A stretch of DNA of 64,000 nt from NCBI GenBank assembly GCA_903813345.2, contig CAIIXF020000012.1:18297520-18361519 (forward strand). The letters are read 5' to 3'. The notes under the pieces are model-generated. The model saw only the letters and a list, made by a program, of their open reading frames with translations. It did no database searches and had not been told where the DNA came from. The position numbers and the translations under genes are program-made. Each line of letters starts with the position of its first letter. Positions within the stretch are counted from its first letter, which is position 1. Positions 12,892 to 24,031 of this stretch are shown here, in pieces. Source of the DNA: Owenia fusiformis (lineage: Eukaryota; Annelida; Polychaeta; Sabellida; Oweniidae).

Positions 12892-14030
12892 TAAACTTGC
12901 TTGTGAAAATTCTAACAAACGAAGATGGCAAGTAAGAGACGTAATTATGTCTGTCATCTCTATAGTTCCGGGGCATTCCTCCTCTTGCCACAGTTAGTCT
13001 ATTTGTCAACCAAACACGTCATCTATTCATATAAAAGTAATTTAAATACACCATAGGGATGGATAACACAACCAAATAATACGCTACAACTCCATATAGA
13101 AACTGGTAGATATTTTATTTTTTTAATTAAGCGCAGGTGAGATTTTACACAGCGCCACCATTTGACAATCGCTTTATTAAAGCTCGATGTTCTTTCGATC
13201 ATAGGGGCTTAATTAAGTATTCTGTAATCTTTTTGTGAGTGTTATCGACTAAAGTCAGATTTTGCTTTTAGAGCCTTGGAATTCATGTAATTTGCATTGA
13301 TTCGTATTTGATAAAACTGATGTAAAACCAGATCTTAGTTATTTATTTACAATTAAAATTTAAAACTTTACTTGCTTTGTCGTGTTGATTGTTTGTAGTC
13401 ATTGATTGATGGGGCAGTGAAGTATCCTAATATTGAAAATTTTTGCCATATTCTGATCACTTCTTTATTCTGTTCAAATCATTTGTGACCAATTAGTGTT
13501 TCAACCTTTATCTTTATTTAAAGGTGGCAGCACGTTACTTATAGTCCAGTAATCAATCTTAACATTCAGCTCAAATCCGATAAGTAAGTGCCATGGCCGT
13601 GCAGCTTACCACTTGTTTGCTGGTTCGGTCCAGATAGTTTGTTTGTTTGTACGGGTTGTTTTGTTGTATTAATTGATTGAGTGGGCAGTTTCGGGTTTAA
13701 GACCGGAGCTGTTACATAACTTATGTACATACATAACTTTTGTACACTGAAAAGGTTAAGAGACGAACTTTAATTGGTGATTATATACGACGAGGGTGGT
13801 ACATGATTGACATGTTTCTATGGAAAAATCACTCAAACTGATGTGGCTAAAAAGATTAATTGAACCTCGACAAACCCATTGCAAATATATTCCACAATTG
13901 TACTTTGAACCACTTGGGGAATTAAGTTCTTTATACAATATAATTTTGATATTAAAACAATAGCCCACGACGTGCCAGAATTTTACTCAAATATTTTACA
14001 AATTTACTCTGATATAAGGAATATGCCAGG
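12892..14030. other. Non-coding stretch, no gene seen
   Basis: AT-rich sequence without a supportable gene. Short open frames only. Confidence 0.4.
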
Positions 14031-14830
14031 TCCAAGAACTAGTTCTGAAGTTAAAAGTGAAATACTAGATGGAATGATAGATTGGTTCTAATTAATAACA
14101 AAGAGGTAATAAATAAGCATATAATGGATAATGGGGTCATTTAAGTAAATGACCTCATAAACGCCCATGGACATTTTTACAGTATTATGATTTCAGGGCA
14201 AAATACAACGAACAAATTAATTTTATTGATTATTATGCTGTAATATCAGCTGTACCGAAGGATTTGGAACCACTGTATAAAGATAAACTTGATCGTGAGT
14301 TAAAAAGAACAGACTACTTATAGCTGCACGAAACAAAATGAAATTCGACGACTCCAATTTAAGATTCTTCATGGTATTTGTACCACAAATGTTTACTTAC
14401 GCAGATAGGAATTAAACAGGATGCTAAATGTAGTTACTGTCCACTAAAATATACTTTAAAGCACAAGTTTTGGGAATGTAGGCGGGTTCAGATTTTTTGT
14501 AAGCTATTAAAGAGAATTTAGAGATATTACGATTATTTAATGTAAATCTTGATTTTAATGCCCATGATATGGTGCTCGAAAGATCTGTAAATAATAAAAA
14601 CACTACATGCTAAATAGGCTATCACTAGCAATCAAATATTATATATATGCAAAAAAATTTAATGAGGTAAACTTGGACGTGACTCAATTTGAAAATATAA
14701 TGTTTTGAAAGTTTGGGTATGACTGTTGCGAATGTCTGAATGAATGGAGGTGGTGTGAAAGTGGTTTAATATTTCTTCTTTGCCTTGTTAAATGTATTAT
14801 TCATGTTTGATTCAATAAAAAATAACTTTT
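14030..14830 (+). pseudogene. Decayed LINE (3' end of a non-LTR retrotransposon ORF2)
   Basis: Broken frames on the + strand recall the C-terminal part of CR1/L2/jockey-like ORF2 proteins. Around 14215-14320 the frame reads a 'DYYAVISAVPKDLEP' segment, matching the usual 'IPKEWK' region. Around 14345-14480 shifting frames give 'FKILHGICTTNVYLRR', then 'CSYC', then 'HKFWEC', the zinc-knuckle-like tail of these proteins. Several stops and frameshifts interrupt it. An AATAAA lies near 14815, close to the likely 3' end. Confidence 0.55.
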
Positions 14831-14934
14831 GTACATACACATTGGACATGATGCTTCTCTCAAAACATGTATATTGACCTTATCAAGTACTGCTTCACGT
14901 ATACAGGTATGTACATGAATATGGATGTTTACCA

Positions 14935-16598
14935 AGATTCAAGATTCAAGATTCAAGATTTTATTGTGTTTCAAACCAAACACTTGGTTTCCTCACAAAA
15001 TCAATTACAAGACATTTACATATAATTATACAGTTAAAAAAACAACATGCATTGTTTCACAAATACCATCATACAATCTTTCCTTTTTCAAATAGCTCCC
15101 GACGCTGATTAAAAAGTTTATTTATAAAATGTATCAATTCGTTAACAATTTCAAAATCATCAGAAGTCATCAAAAAGTTATATTTTTCTTCATCCGACAT
15201 ATTATCAAATGTGTCAATAAAACTTAGTTTATTAAAAAATTCAAATCTACATTTTTTATAGCCATCACACACAAGGAGAAAATGTATTTCATCCTCTACT
15301 TCCCCCTTATTGCAAATCTGACAAATTCTTTCATTTATTTCAAGTCGATGCTGTTTAGTGCCATCTTTTTTCTTTTTTTCGTGTCTCCCTGTTTCAATTC
15401 TTAAATTATGATTTGCTAATCTAAACCTGGCCATTTTAAAAATTAACATTTTGTTCACGCTTAATGTTAAATATCTTTCCAGATTGTAATCAATTTTTAT
15501 ATAATTTCCAAGTTTTCTATTTTCCCTTATGGCTCTATCATTAAGTTCTATATATTTTCTTTGCATTTCAAGTTTAATTGCTTTTAGTAATCGTTTTATT
15601 CCAAACGTACTCCCATTTTCAAAGACATGTTGAAAATGAAAGTACTTTAATATGCATTCCATATGTTTGACATATATGTTATTTTTATCCCGAAATGATA
15701 TATTTATTAAGCTATCCGCGTTTGTTTGATGCACACATTTCAACCAATATTTTATGGAATATATAAGTGAGTCTATAGCTAATGGAAATCTTCCTAAATC
15801 TTTTTTGACGGCATAACTTGAAGTATATTTGTTAACCCCTAAAAGGAATTTGCAAAATTTATTGTGTATTTTTTCAGGAATAAAGTCTTCATAAGAACTC
15901 TCTAGTTTAAGGTCCCCTTGACTAATCCTTCTGTCAACTTTCAAGTGAAGCATTGACCAAAATTCACTTCCGTATAATAATATAGGCTTAACACACATGT
16001 CAAAGATTTTTGTGTGCAATTCTACATTGATAGTTGAAAACTTAAAATTTTGTCTCATCATAAAAATAACTTTCAAACTCCCAGAGCTTTTTAAAACAAA
16101 TCCCAAATATTTATATTCATTTACTTTTTCTATATTTATACTTCCAAATTTAAAATGACTGTGTTTTATTATTTTTCCTGATTTATTAAAAATCACAACT
16201 TTCGTTTTTTCAATATTAATGTTTAATTTCCATTTTGAACAATATGTTTTTAGTTTATCAAGACAGTATTGTAGTCCCTCATTTGTTTCTGATATCAAGA
16301 CCAGATCATCCGCATATAAGAGTACATTTATTAACGTTTCATCATTACTACCGATTTTGACAGGCTTACATTGGTCGACAAAAATATCTATTATGTCATT
16401 TATATATAAGTTGAAACATAATGGACTGATTAAGCAGCCTTGTTTTAATCCTAATTTAGAGTGTATTGGACTTGTTAACCCGTTTTTAAGTTTTACTCTG
16501 TATATGACACTTGAGTACATGTTATCGATTATATCATATATTTTACCATCAGAGTTCATCGTCTGAAGTTCGTGTTTAGTTATTTTAACACTTGACAC
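14935..16598 (-). mobile_element. 5'-truncated LINE with open reverse-transcriptase ORF
   Basis: The ORF at 15069-16598 (509 aa) is the C-terminal two thirds of a non-LTR reverse transcriptase. It has 'GLKQGCLISPL' near residue 50, the catalytic 'YADD' at about residues 95-98, and a C-terminal CX2CX9HX4C motif (CQIC...H...C). The endonuclease and the first RT motifs are missing, so the element is 5' truncated, the usual result of incomplete target-primed reverse transcription. On the minus strand an AATAAA is followed by a (GAATCTT)n tail of about four units (14935-14960). Short 3' repeats of this kind are typical of CR1/L2-like clades. The ORF is still open over 509 codons, which suggests a fairly young copy. 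Segment B keeps only its extreme 5' stub. Confidence 0.85.
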
Positions 16599-16825
16599 TC
16601 GACAGACAAACAGCGACTCATCGGAGTAGCAAACCTCACCAAATTATTATAAGCAAATCCTTTATTTTGTTAAATCATTCATAATTTTTCATAAGTTTTT
16701 TTTTATAGAAAATAGCAGACAGTGTATTGTCTCCTATTGGCGAGATCTGCACAAATGACGTAACTCGAGTAATTTCAAGATCCCTTTCTAAAAAACATTT
16801 GGAATGACAAAAACCAGAGACATAT

Positions 16826-17010
16826 GAGAGTGCTCTAAGTCAACTTACTCTAGTCAATACTCAATAACTCTCCTAAGCCGACGCCGGCTGGTGTTTTTTC
16901 TAAAAAAGTATTTATTATATGTTAATGATATGTGGTTTTTAAACCTCAGTCCTGTGACACAGAAATAAAATATTTTAAACTAAACTAAATTAAACTAAAC
17001 TAAACTAAAA
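16826..17010. repeat. Retroposon-like dispersed repeat with TAAAC tail
   Basis: About 180 bp running from GAGAGTGCTCTAAG through CCGACGCCGGCTGGTG to AATAAAATATTTTAAAC and a (TAAAC)n-type tail. The same unit lies at about 41205-41390 (segment B) and, independently, inside an ABCB intron at about 54698-54872. The simple-sequence tail after an AATAAA suggests a SINE or a LINE 3' end mobilised by retrotransposition. Confidence 0.6.
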
Positions 17011-17055
17011 TGTTGATGTGGTTATTGTGTGCCAAAACTGTTATCACAAATTATA

Positions 17056-17884
17056 CAGTGCGTCCCAAAAAAAGCAACAAACAAAAACATTGTAAAATCA
17101 CAAAACCAGTGATGATTTCATCAATATCATTTAGTTTACCACATGAAGCCATGTGTCTCCCCTATCCAATGATATGTCATTTGTTTGTATCTAATCATGG
17201 ACCACTGAAAATCATTGTTTTTTCGTTTATGGGTGAAAAGGCCTTTGTGCCAAGTTATGAAATATTAATCAACTGATCCTTATTGCGCAACCAGGTAAAT
17301 CCGATTTGTACAGTAATTGGTACTGGGGATTCAATTCTTGTCACAAGATTTACATAACACTAGTTTCTGATTTAGATTAACTAAGAAAAAAGAAAAATAG
17401 GAAAAGAAAATTTAACCTTATGTGTTCATCAGTATCCTTGTTGGTTCAGTAACCGAAACATATGGAAAAAAGTGGCATAAGCAGTAGTTGTCTGTCATCG
17501 TATGAAAGGTTACTCCTGAAAGATTACATCCCTGCCCTTTCACGTGGCCACTATTTCTCTACACACAGAGACTTGCTTGTGTTTACATGTCGCAGCTACA
17601 CCTCTTTGGATCATCTGGGGTTCTGGCGGAGAGCAGCAACCTCATTGGTGACTAGTACTCTTTGTTAACTGTTGCAATGTCTAAAACTAGGTCCAGAGCA
17701 GATTTTGGCCCGTTGTGCAAAAGGAATGATTATTCAGTGGTCTGTGGTCGTATATGAATAATTAGCATGCCATTTCAAAGAGGGGATATGTGGCTTCCTG
17801 GAAAACTAAATGAAATTGATGTAATCATCACTGGTTTTGTGATTTTGCAATGTCTTTGTTTGTTGCGTTTTTTGGGACGCATTG
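17056..17884. mobile_element. Mariner-type MITE (copy A), TA target duplication
   Basis: The left end is CAGTGCGTCCCAAAAAAAGC; the right end read inward is CAATGCGTCCCAAAAAACGC. Both are flanked by TA (17054-17055 and 17885-17886). The inverted repeats extend about 160 bp with mismatches, and the middle (about 17290-17690) is unrelated. No transposase. The same insertion is at 41429-42229 in segment B, so it predates the duplication. Confidence 0.8.
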
Positions 17885-18395
17885 TATTTCTCCTGAAAAA
17901 GGTAAACAATTTTGAATAAAGCAGCCCTCTTGAAAGCCCTTCTTGAGCAGAGCACATGGAATCAGCAAATAAAAGATTAATAAAATCTGACAATACCGAT
18001 ATTTAAGTGTTATAAATGGTGTTTTTTTACCAAAATAGCAACTTTTCATGACAAAAATTTGGAGCAAATTCAATATTCTGGTATTCAAGTTATGAAAAAT
18101 TACATTTTTTTGAAAAATCACGGGCGCTTGAAATTAGGTGACCATCGAGTTCTTTTTGAACAGAAATCCTCTTTCTCTAAGACATCGGCATATAAAGAAT
18201 TTGGCGGCCATTATATTGGAAATTTATTTTCATGCAGAGGTCTTATAAGACATTAGCCTCTTGAATGTGAATCTGGTCTGTCGACCGATATTGAAATTAT
18301 CACCTAGGCAGACGAACGGACAAACGAAAAGACGGGACGGACAGATGGACGGCTTCTCTATATTCTCCTCGAACTTTCTTCGGGGATTAATAAAT

Positions 18396-21300
18396 ATGGC
18401 GTCTGACTGTATGCGAAGCAAACTTGTGAATAGGTATTGGGTGTATGGTAAGGATTACTACAAAGATGGTTTTATGCCTTACCCTCACTATCATCCCGCA
18501 GGATACTCCGATGAATGTAAACATCTTGAAATACGAAATGACGACATATTCTTCACTGGCTTTGTGAGAGCAGGTATGGGACATCGTTATTTAATATAAT
18601 TTATTTTTATTCCGATGACAAGAAATAGCAATATCTTAAAAATGACCAAAGGCCGCAAGAACTAAAAATTGCTGCCAAATAATAATCAGATCTCGAACTT
18701 GGTATAAATCTAACATCTGCAAAACTTTGAAGTAAGTGGAATTCCTGGAGTCGCCATTGCCAGGCAAAGTAAATGTAAGGTAAGGACACCTTATAAAACA
18801 CAAAAGGTAAGAGAGCTTTAAAGGATCTGACTGTACTATTGACGACGTTTGCAGGGACCCACATTGGTGTAGAGCTAATACAAAGTGTGCAGAACGTTGG
18901 CAACAAGGACTTCCTCAAGAAACACATCCACGACCGTGTGGAAATGGTTCACATATCTAAAGATGGTAAGTAAACGGTTATATTTTACGACATTAACGTG
19001 ACAAGCTGTCAACATTTGGTTACAATTAACGTGACAATACGTCACCATTTTTTGCAATTAACGTTACAAGATGTCATCATTTGATTACAATTTACGTGAC
19101 AAGACGTCACCATTTGGTTGCAATTAACGTGAGAAGCTGTCAACATTTAGCTGCAATTAACGTGACAAGGTGTCAACATTTGGTCGCAATTAACGTGACA
19201 ATATGTCACTATTTGATTGAAATAAACGTGGCAAGATGTCACCATTCGGTTGCAATTACTGTGACAAGATGTCACCATTTGGTTGCAATTAACGTTACAA
19301 GATGTCACCATTTGGTTGCAATTGACGTGGCAGGATGTCACCGTTTGGTTGCAAATGACGTGGCAAGATGTCACCGTTTGGTTGCAATTAACGTGACAAG
19401 TTGTCATCATTTGGTTGCAATTAACGTGACCAGGTGTCATTATTTACTGGAAATTGACGTGGCAAGCTGTCACCGTTTGGTTGCAATTAACTTGACAAGT
19501 TGTCCCACTTTGGTTGCAATTAACAGACTAACATGGCAAGTTGTCACAGTTTAGTTGCAATTAACGTGGCAAGATGTCAACGTTCGATTGCAATCAACGT
19601 GACAAGTTGTCAACATTTGGTTGCAATCGACATGGCAAGATGTCACCGTTTGGTTGCAATTGACTAAGCAAGATTTCACCATTCGGTGTCAATTAACGTG
19701 ACAAATTGTCATCGTTTGGTTGCAATTGACGTGGCAAGATGCCACCGTATGGTTGCAATGACGTGGCAACTGTTCGGTAGCAATTGACACGACAAGTTGT
19801 CACCGTTTGGTTGCAATTGATTTGGCAAGACGTCAACGTTTAGTTGCAATTAAAGTGACAAAATGTTACTATTTGGTTGCAATCGACGTGGCAAGATGTC
19901 ACCGTTTGGTTGCAATTGTTGTGGCAAGATGTCACCGTGCGGTTGCAATTAAAGTGATACGATGCCAATTTTTAGTTGCAATTGACGTGGCAAGATTTCA
20001 TCGTTCGATTGCAATTCAATCGACAAGATGTCACCATTTGGTTGCAATTGACATGGCAAGTTGTTACCGTTTGGTTCCAATTAATGTGACAAGTTGTCAC
20101 CGTTTGGTTGCAATTGACGTTGCAAGATGTCACCGTTTGCTTGCAATTAACATGACAAGATGTCACAGTTTGGTTGCAATTGGCGTGGCAAGATGTCATC
20201 GTTTGGTTGCAATGAATGTGACAAGATGTCACAGTTTGTTACAATTAACGTGACAAGATGTCACAATTTAATTGCAATTAACTTGACAAGATGTTATCAT
20301 ACAGTTGCAATTAACGTCACAATAATCGCTTGTTTATATACACGTTCGCTTATTTTAGCATAGTCATAAGATAAATGATTTTTTAGTAATGACAGGAAAG
20401 GTTTCCCTTTTGGAATATGGTGAAAATCCACTTCCAAGATTATCTGATCAGCCTTCACCTCGATTTCTATTCGGTCCACACCTACCCTATGAATTTTGCC
20501 CATTGGGTATACAGCAAGGAAATTGCAAGGTACATGTATTTATTCAATAATAATATAGTCGATAAATGCGTATGTTCACAATACTTTGTATAACATTCAC
20601 TGGGGATGAACTGGAAACGAGGGAGGTTTTGCCTAGAATCAAAATGGCCTCGAATGAAAAAGGAGCATTTGGCAAGAATTTTCTTTTAACAATTTTCTTG
20701 CTTTTATCTTTCAATTATACACAACTAAATATTTGGCAGGTATAAAATAATTCGTAAGTTCTGGTTTTAAATATGATTACAAATCAAATCCAGTCATAGC
20801 TGAGATAATTACGAATCAATTCTCGCTTGGGAAACGAGGCACATTTTCAATGATAAGAGGAAATGTTTAACTTGCGAAAAACTTTCCTCCTTTTCCGAGC
20901 GAGGGAATCGATTTGGAAATATCAAAGCAATGACTGCATTAATTTCTAAGGTGTCTGAAACCGTAACTTGATTTAGGGTTTGACGTGATACTTGGCAAAT
21001 CAATTAATTTTGAATAAGCTTTAAAATGATATATGACACATACAATGAAGACTCTGGTATATGTCTGCCTATGCGGGGGGCACACTTTCGGGACACCCTG
21101 TATGGTTTTCTATGAAAGCTTATATTGCATCATTCATGAAGAATGAATTAGGATCTACACGCATTGTGTCTAAAAGGGTTCCAAGCATAATGCGAAGAAT
21201 AAATAAATTACCCCCTCTATAATAGGGAAGAATAAATTCAAGATACCCGCAATAACCCCCAATAATTGTAATAAAAAATCTTATATTCAGGTGATTGTCG

Positions 21301-24031
21301 GATTTAGAAATCCCAAGTCTGTATATACAAGTTTCTTCCACGTAATTGATGGCATATCGAACACAGGGATGTTTTCTGAAAGGATTTCTAAAGAAGACTT
21401 CATGGCAGCCATCCTTACAGGGGACAGCAGAGATAGTAATAATTTGAAAGTTATATAAACCGGGGTGCAAAATGCGCGAATGAAATCAAGGGAAAAGCAT
21501 GTAGATTTAATTTTTTAAATATTTGAAAAATAAAATATTGCCGAGGAAAAAGCATAAATCCGGTCAAATCTCAGAGTAAGCCTTTTGATTAAAACAGAAT
21601 TTGAAAAAAACACAAATACATACAGCTGTTTAGGATATGTTTGATTAATTTTTTCATCTTTTCTAGTGCCCTGTTGCGGGTCGTGGTTTGACTTTTACAA
21701 GCAATGGTGGGAAAACAAAAATGAAAACATATATTTTCTCAACTATGAGAATCTAGTACAGGTCTGCAGATATATTTTTTTTATTAATATTAACAAACGC
21801 AGGTTATTATTATTTTTTGAAATGAAGCTTACCCTAGCTTTACTATCTCAAAAGCAATCGTATTTCTTCCTATGTGGTATGTACAGTATATGTATGTATA
21901 CTTTAAGTATGGTTTGCTTATGGTTTGCTTTCAACTCTTTTCTTTACATAGGATTGTCACAAAGTAGTGAAAGAAGTGGCCAACTTTCTCGGAAAAGCAT
22001 TAACTGATGAACAAGTGTCGGATATTGCTGACCATGTTAAATTTGACAAGATCAAAGAGAACCCAGCTTTTGGAAAAGCATTTGAAAAAATAAAAGATGT
22101 TAAGACTGCACATATGAGAAAGGGTAAAAGTAGAGATTTAGGATCCCGTGTTGCGTATCAAAGGAATTTTACACAAATCAGTCGTTTTGCATTTTCCGAA
22201 CGCAGGGTTCCAGACATCATCCACTAAGTTCCTTCCTTCTTCCAGAAGGAGGTACGAGTTCTGGAGGCCGGTGTTCGGAGGATGGTCGTTTTGAGAATTC
22301 TCGAGTTTAAATTGCCTATGTATCTAAACACTGGCTTATTGAACACGAATTTTACTTTCCCATGGAATCCACTGTGTCCAACCCAAACGCTCTTACATGC
22401 ATGACAGAGCGTTTCATTTACGCGGAAACGCATCGGAGCAAAATAAAATGGCGGCTAATGAAGATTCCACTATGACCGTCAGTACTGTTTCACTCGTTTC
22501 TCTTACATATCATACATGGTGACATATTATGTACCATTCGATGAACAATACCTTGAGCAAAGATCTTATATTTATTCAACTTCTGGTGGTAAATTTTTAT
22601 TTGCTTGATCAATGCTCCGTAGTGTAGATCGAACGAATCTGAAGTTGACGAATTGACCACAAATTACGAATTAAACTAGTATTTATATGAAAACGTCAAT
22701 CTTTCTGTTAAAGTAGTAGATCACAAACTCGTATATTCTCATTCCTAAAATCCCAGTTCAAATCCTAATTACTTGTTCTCAAGAAATCGCTTGTTTTCCT
22801 CGAAACGCTTCGTCGATGTAGGACACAATTTTAGAAACGCTCTTACCATTTTGTTTTGATATCATTTTCAGATCATAAGAGAAGAGTTTGGAATCGAATA
22901 TATCTCTCAAAAAGGTGTTGTACTTGTTAGGCAAATTGAAACGTCCGAACCTGCCTGGTGGTGCTAAACGTGCAACTAGCTGACTTAAGCCTACATTAGA
23001 TGATGCCATGCATACATGTGTGCTAAAACATAAAACTATTTAAAAAATGAAAAGTTTATATGTGAATTAATCTTTCTTCTTTTGATGCTAAGGGGTATAA
23101 TAGATCTTTTCTTTCTCTTCCTGAAAAGGAAAGTCAAGCTATGTATTTCCTTTAGAAACTGATCTAGACTACCGCAGCGTTTCCAGTTCACTGTGTTAAC
23201 CAGATCGGAGCGTTTCTTGAATATGAGAATGTCATCATTTTTAAGACTGGATTTTCGGTCATCAAATCACTATTACGATAATGTATGGTGCGTTGAAGCA
23301 TTGAAATTTGACCAAAATATTCGTTGGTGCTCTAATCTTGGCTCAACTAATCACATGTATTGACAAAAGGGGTTTTGACCGGTAGAATGACAAATACGTT
23401 TTTGAATTTTAATATCTATACTGCTTCGTACAGCTCTAAATCTAATCGCTTCAAACGTCAAAAGCCAGCCAAGTACAACATGAATATCATGCACCCATCG
23501 AATGGTATACTCGGAATAAGTAACTCATACCTGCTATTCCCATTATTGGGGAAATCGTCAGACGGCTCATCATTCCCGCCCGCCAGTTGTCCTACTCCGG
23601 AGCGTTTTTTTGTTTAGTTTCAGTAATGAAACGCTCCGTCGTGCATGTAGCGTTTGGGTTAGACACCGTGGAATCCAATGTAAAAATAGCTTTAACGTAA
23701 TCTATGGCTATGGTAATCTATGTGGAAATACTCATGGAGTTATTGATTTCTAATTTTCTATAAACATAATTAGTCTTATAAAATAATATTAAACGAGAGC
23801 TAATGGAATAAAATATATCATCAGAGAAATTATATTCAAGCAGATTTTGAAATTCACTGTTGAGAATCCACGAAGTTACATTTAAAGGGGTACATGTACA
23901 TGCACTTGTTATTTTTAGGCAAGATAGACGATTGGAAGAATTTCTTTACAGTGGCCCAGAGTGAACAATTTGATGAATTGTACGCTCAGAAAATGAAAGA
24001 CACGGACTTCCCCCAGCCGATTCATGAATAG
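18396..24031 (+). CDS. Cytosolic sulfotransferase, copy A (7 exons), altered PAPS loop
   Basis: Exons: 18396-18573, 18855-18965, 20387-20529, 21291-21435, 21667-21761, 21952-22123, 23919-24031. Together they make 957 nt, 318 aa, with GT-AG introns and compatible phases. The product belongs to the SULT family, which moves sulfate from PAPS to hydroxyl or amino groups of small molecules in the cytosol; the substrate is unknown. Family marks: the catalytic His in 'FGPHLP' (residue 128), 'RNPKSVYTS' with the Arg and Ser of the 3'-phosphate site (150-158), 'GSWFD', and the C-terminal '[13 protein letters not shown]' (280-292). Odd: the 5'-phosphosulfate loop reads FVRAGT, where copy B and the family have a proline and a serine (FPRSGT in B), so activity may be lost or changed. 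Start chosen at the first ATG before the conserved region. The exon 4 donor (A|GTAATA) was inferred from reading phase. Confidence 0.85.
18990..20325 (+). repeat. 33-bp minisatellite in sulfotransferase A intron 2
   Basis: About 40 diverged units of 33 bp, of the form TTGGTTGCAATTAACGTGAC plus AAGATGTCACCAT. Each unit carries the small palindrome GTGACA-AGA-TGTCAC or a variant. The array fills nearly the whole intron between exons 2 and 3. The period is a multiple of three, so it yields open frames on both strands ('[11 protein letters not shown]' repeats) that are not genes. The matching array in copy B is longer and split by a transposon. Confidence 0.9.
22189..22284. mobile_element. 96-bp MITE with 8-bp target duplication, copy A only
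   Basis: The element is flanked by GTCGTTTT at 22181-22188 and 22285-22292. Copy B has a single GTCGTTTT at the matching place (about 50210). Terminal inverted repeats are imperfect: CATTTTCCGAACGCAGG on the left and CATCCTCCGAACACCGG read from the right. An 8-bp duplication fits the hAT superfamily. It lies in intron 6 of sulfotransferase A. Confidence 0.75.
22372..23668. mobile_element. 1297-bp TIR element with 9-bp target duplication, copy A only
   Basis: TGGAATCCA occurs at 22363-22371 and 23669-23677 around the insertion. Copy B has it once, uninterrupted (about 50294). The inverted ends share CTGTGTCCAACCCAAACGCT (left) with CGGTGTCTAACCCAAACGCT (read from the right), and both continue to GAGCGTTTCATT. 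A 9-bp duplication fits Mutator-like elements; 8-9 bp would also allow hAT. Two short open frames inside (22779-23009 minus, 23360-23617 plus) are not recognised and no transposase domain is seen, so it is probably non-autonomous. Confidence 0.75.

Noticed and set aside
16219-16566. 115-codon plus-strand frame
   Set aside because: It is the antisense shadow of the LINE reverse-transcriptase frame.
19081-20253. 157-, 148-, 97- and 86-codon frames with '[11 protein letters not shown]' or '[11 protein letters not shown]' repeats
   Set aside because: Intronic 33-bp minisatellite read in different frames and on both strands; frames break at unit indels.
22740-22770. tRNA B-box-like AGTTCAAATCC
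   Set aside because: No A box or cloverleaf could be drawn around it. It lies inside the 1297-bp transposon.
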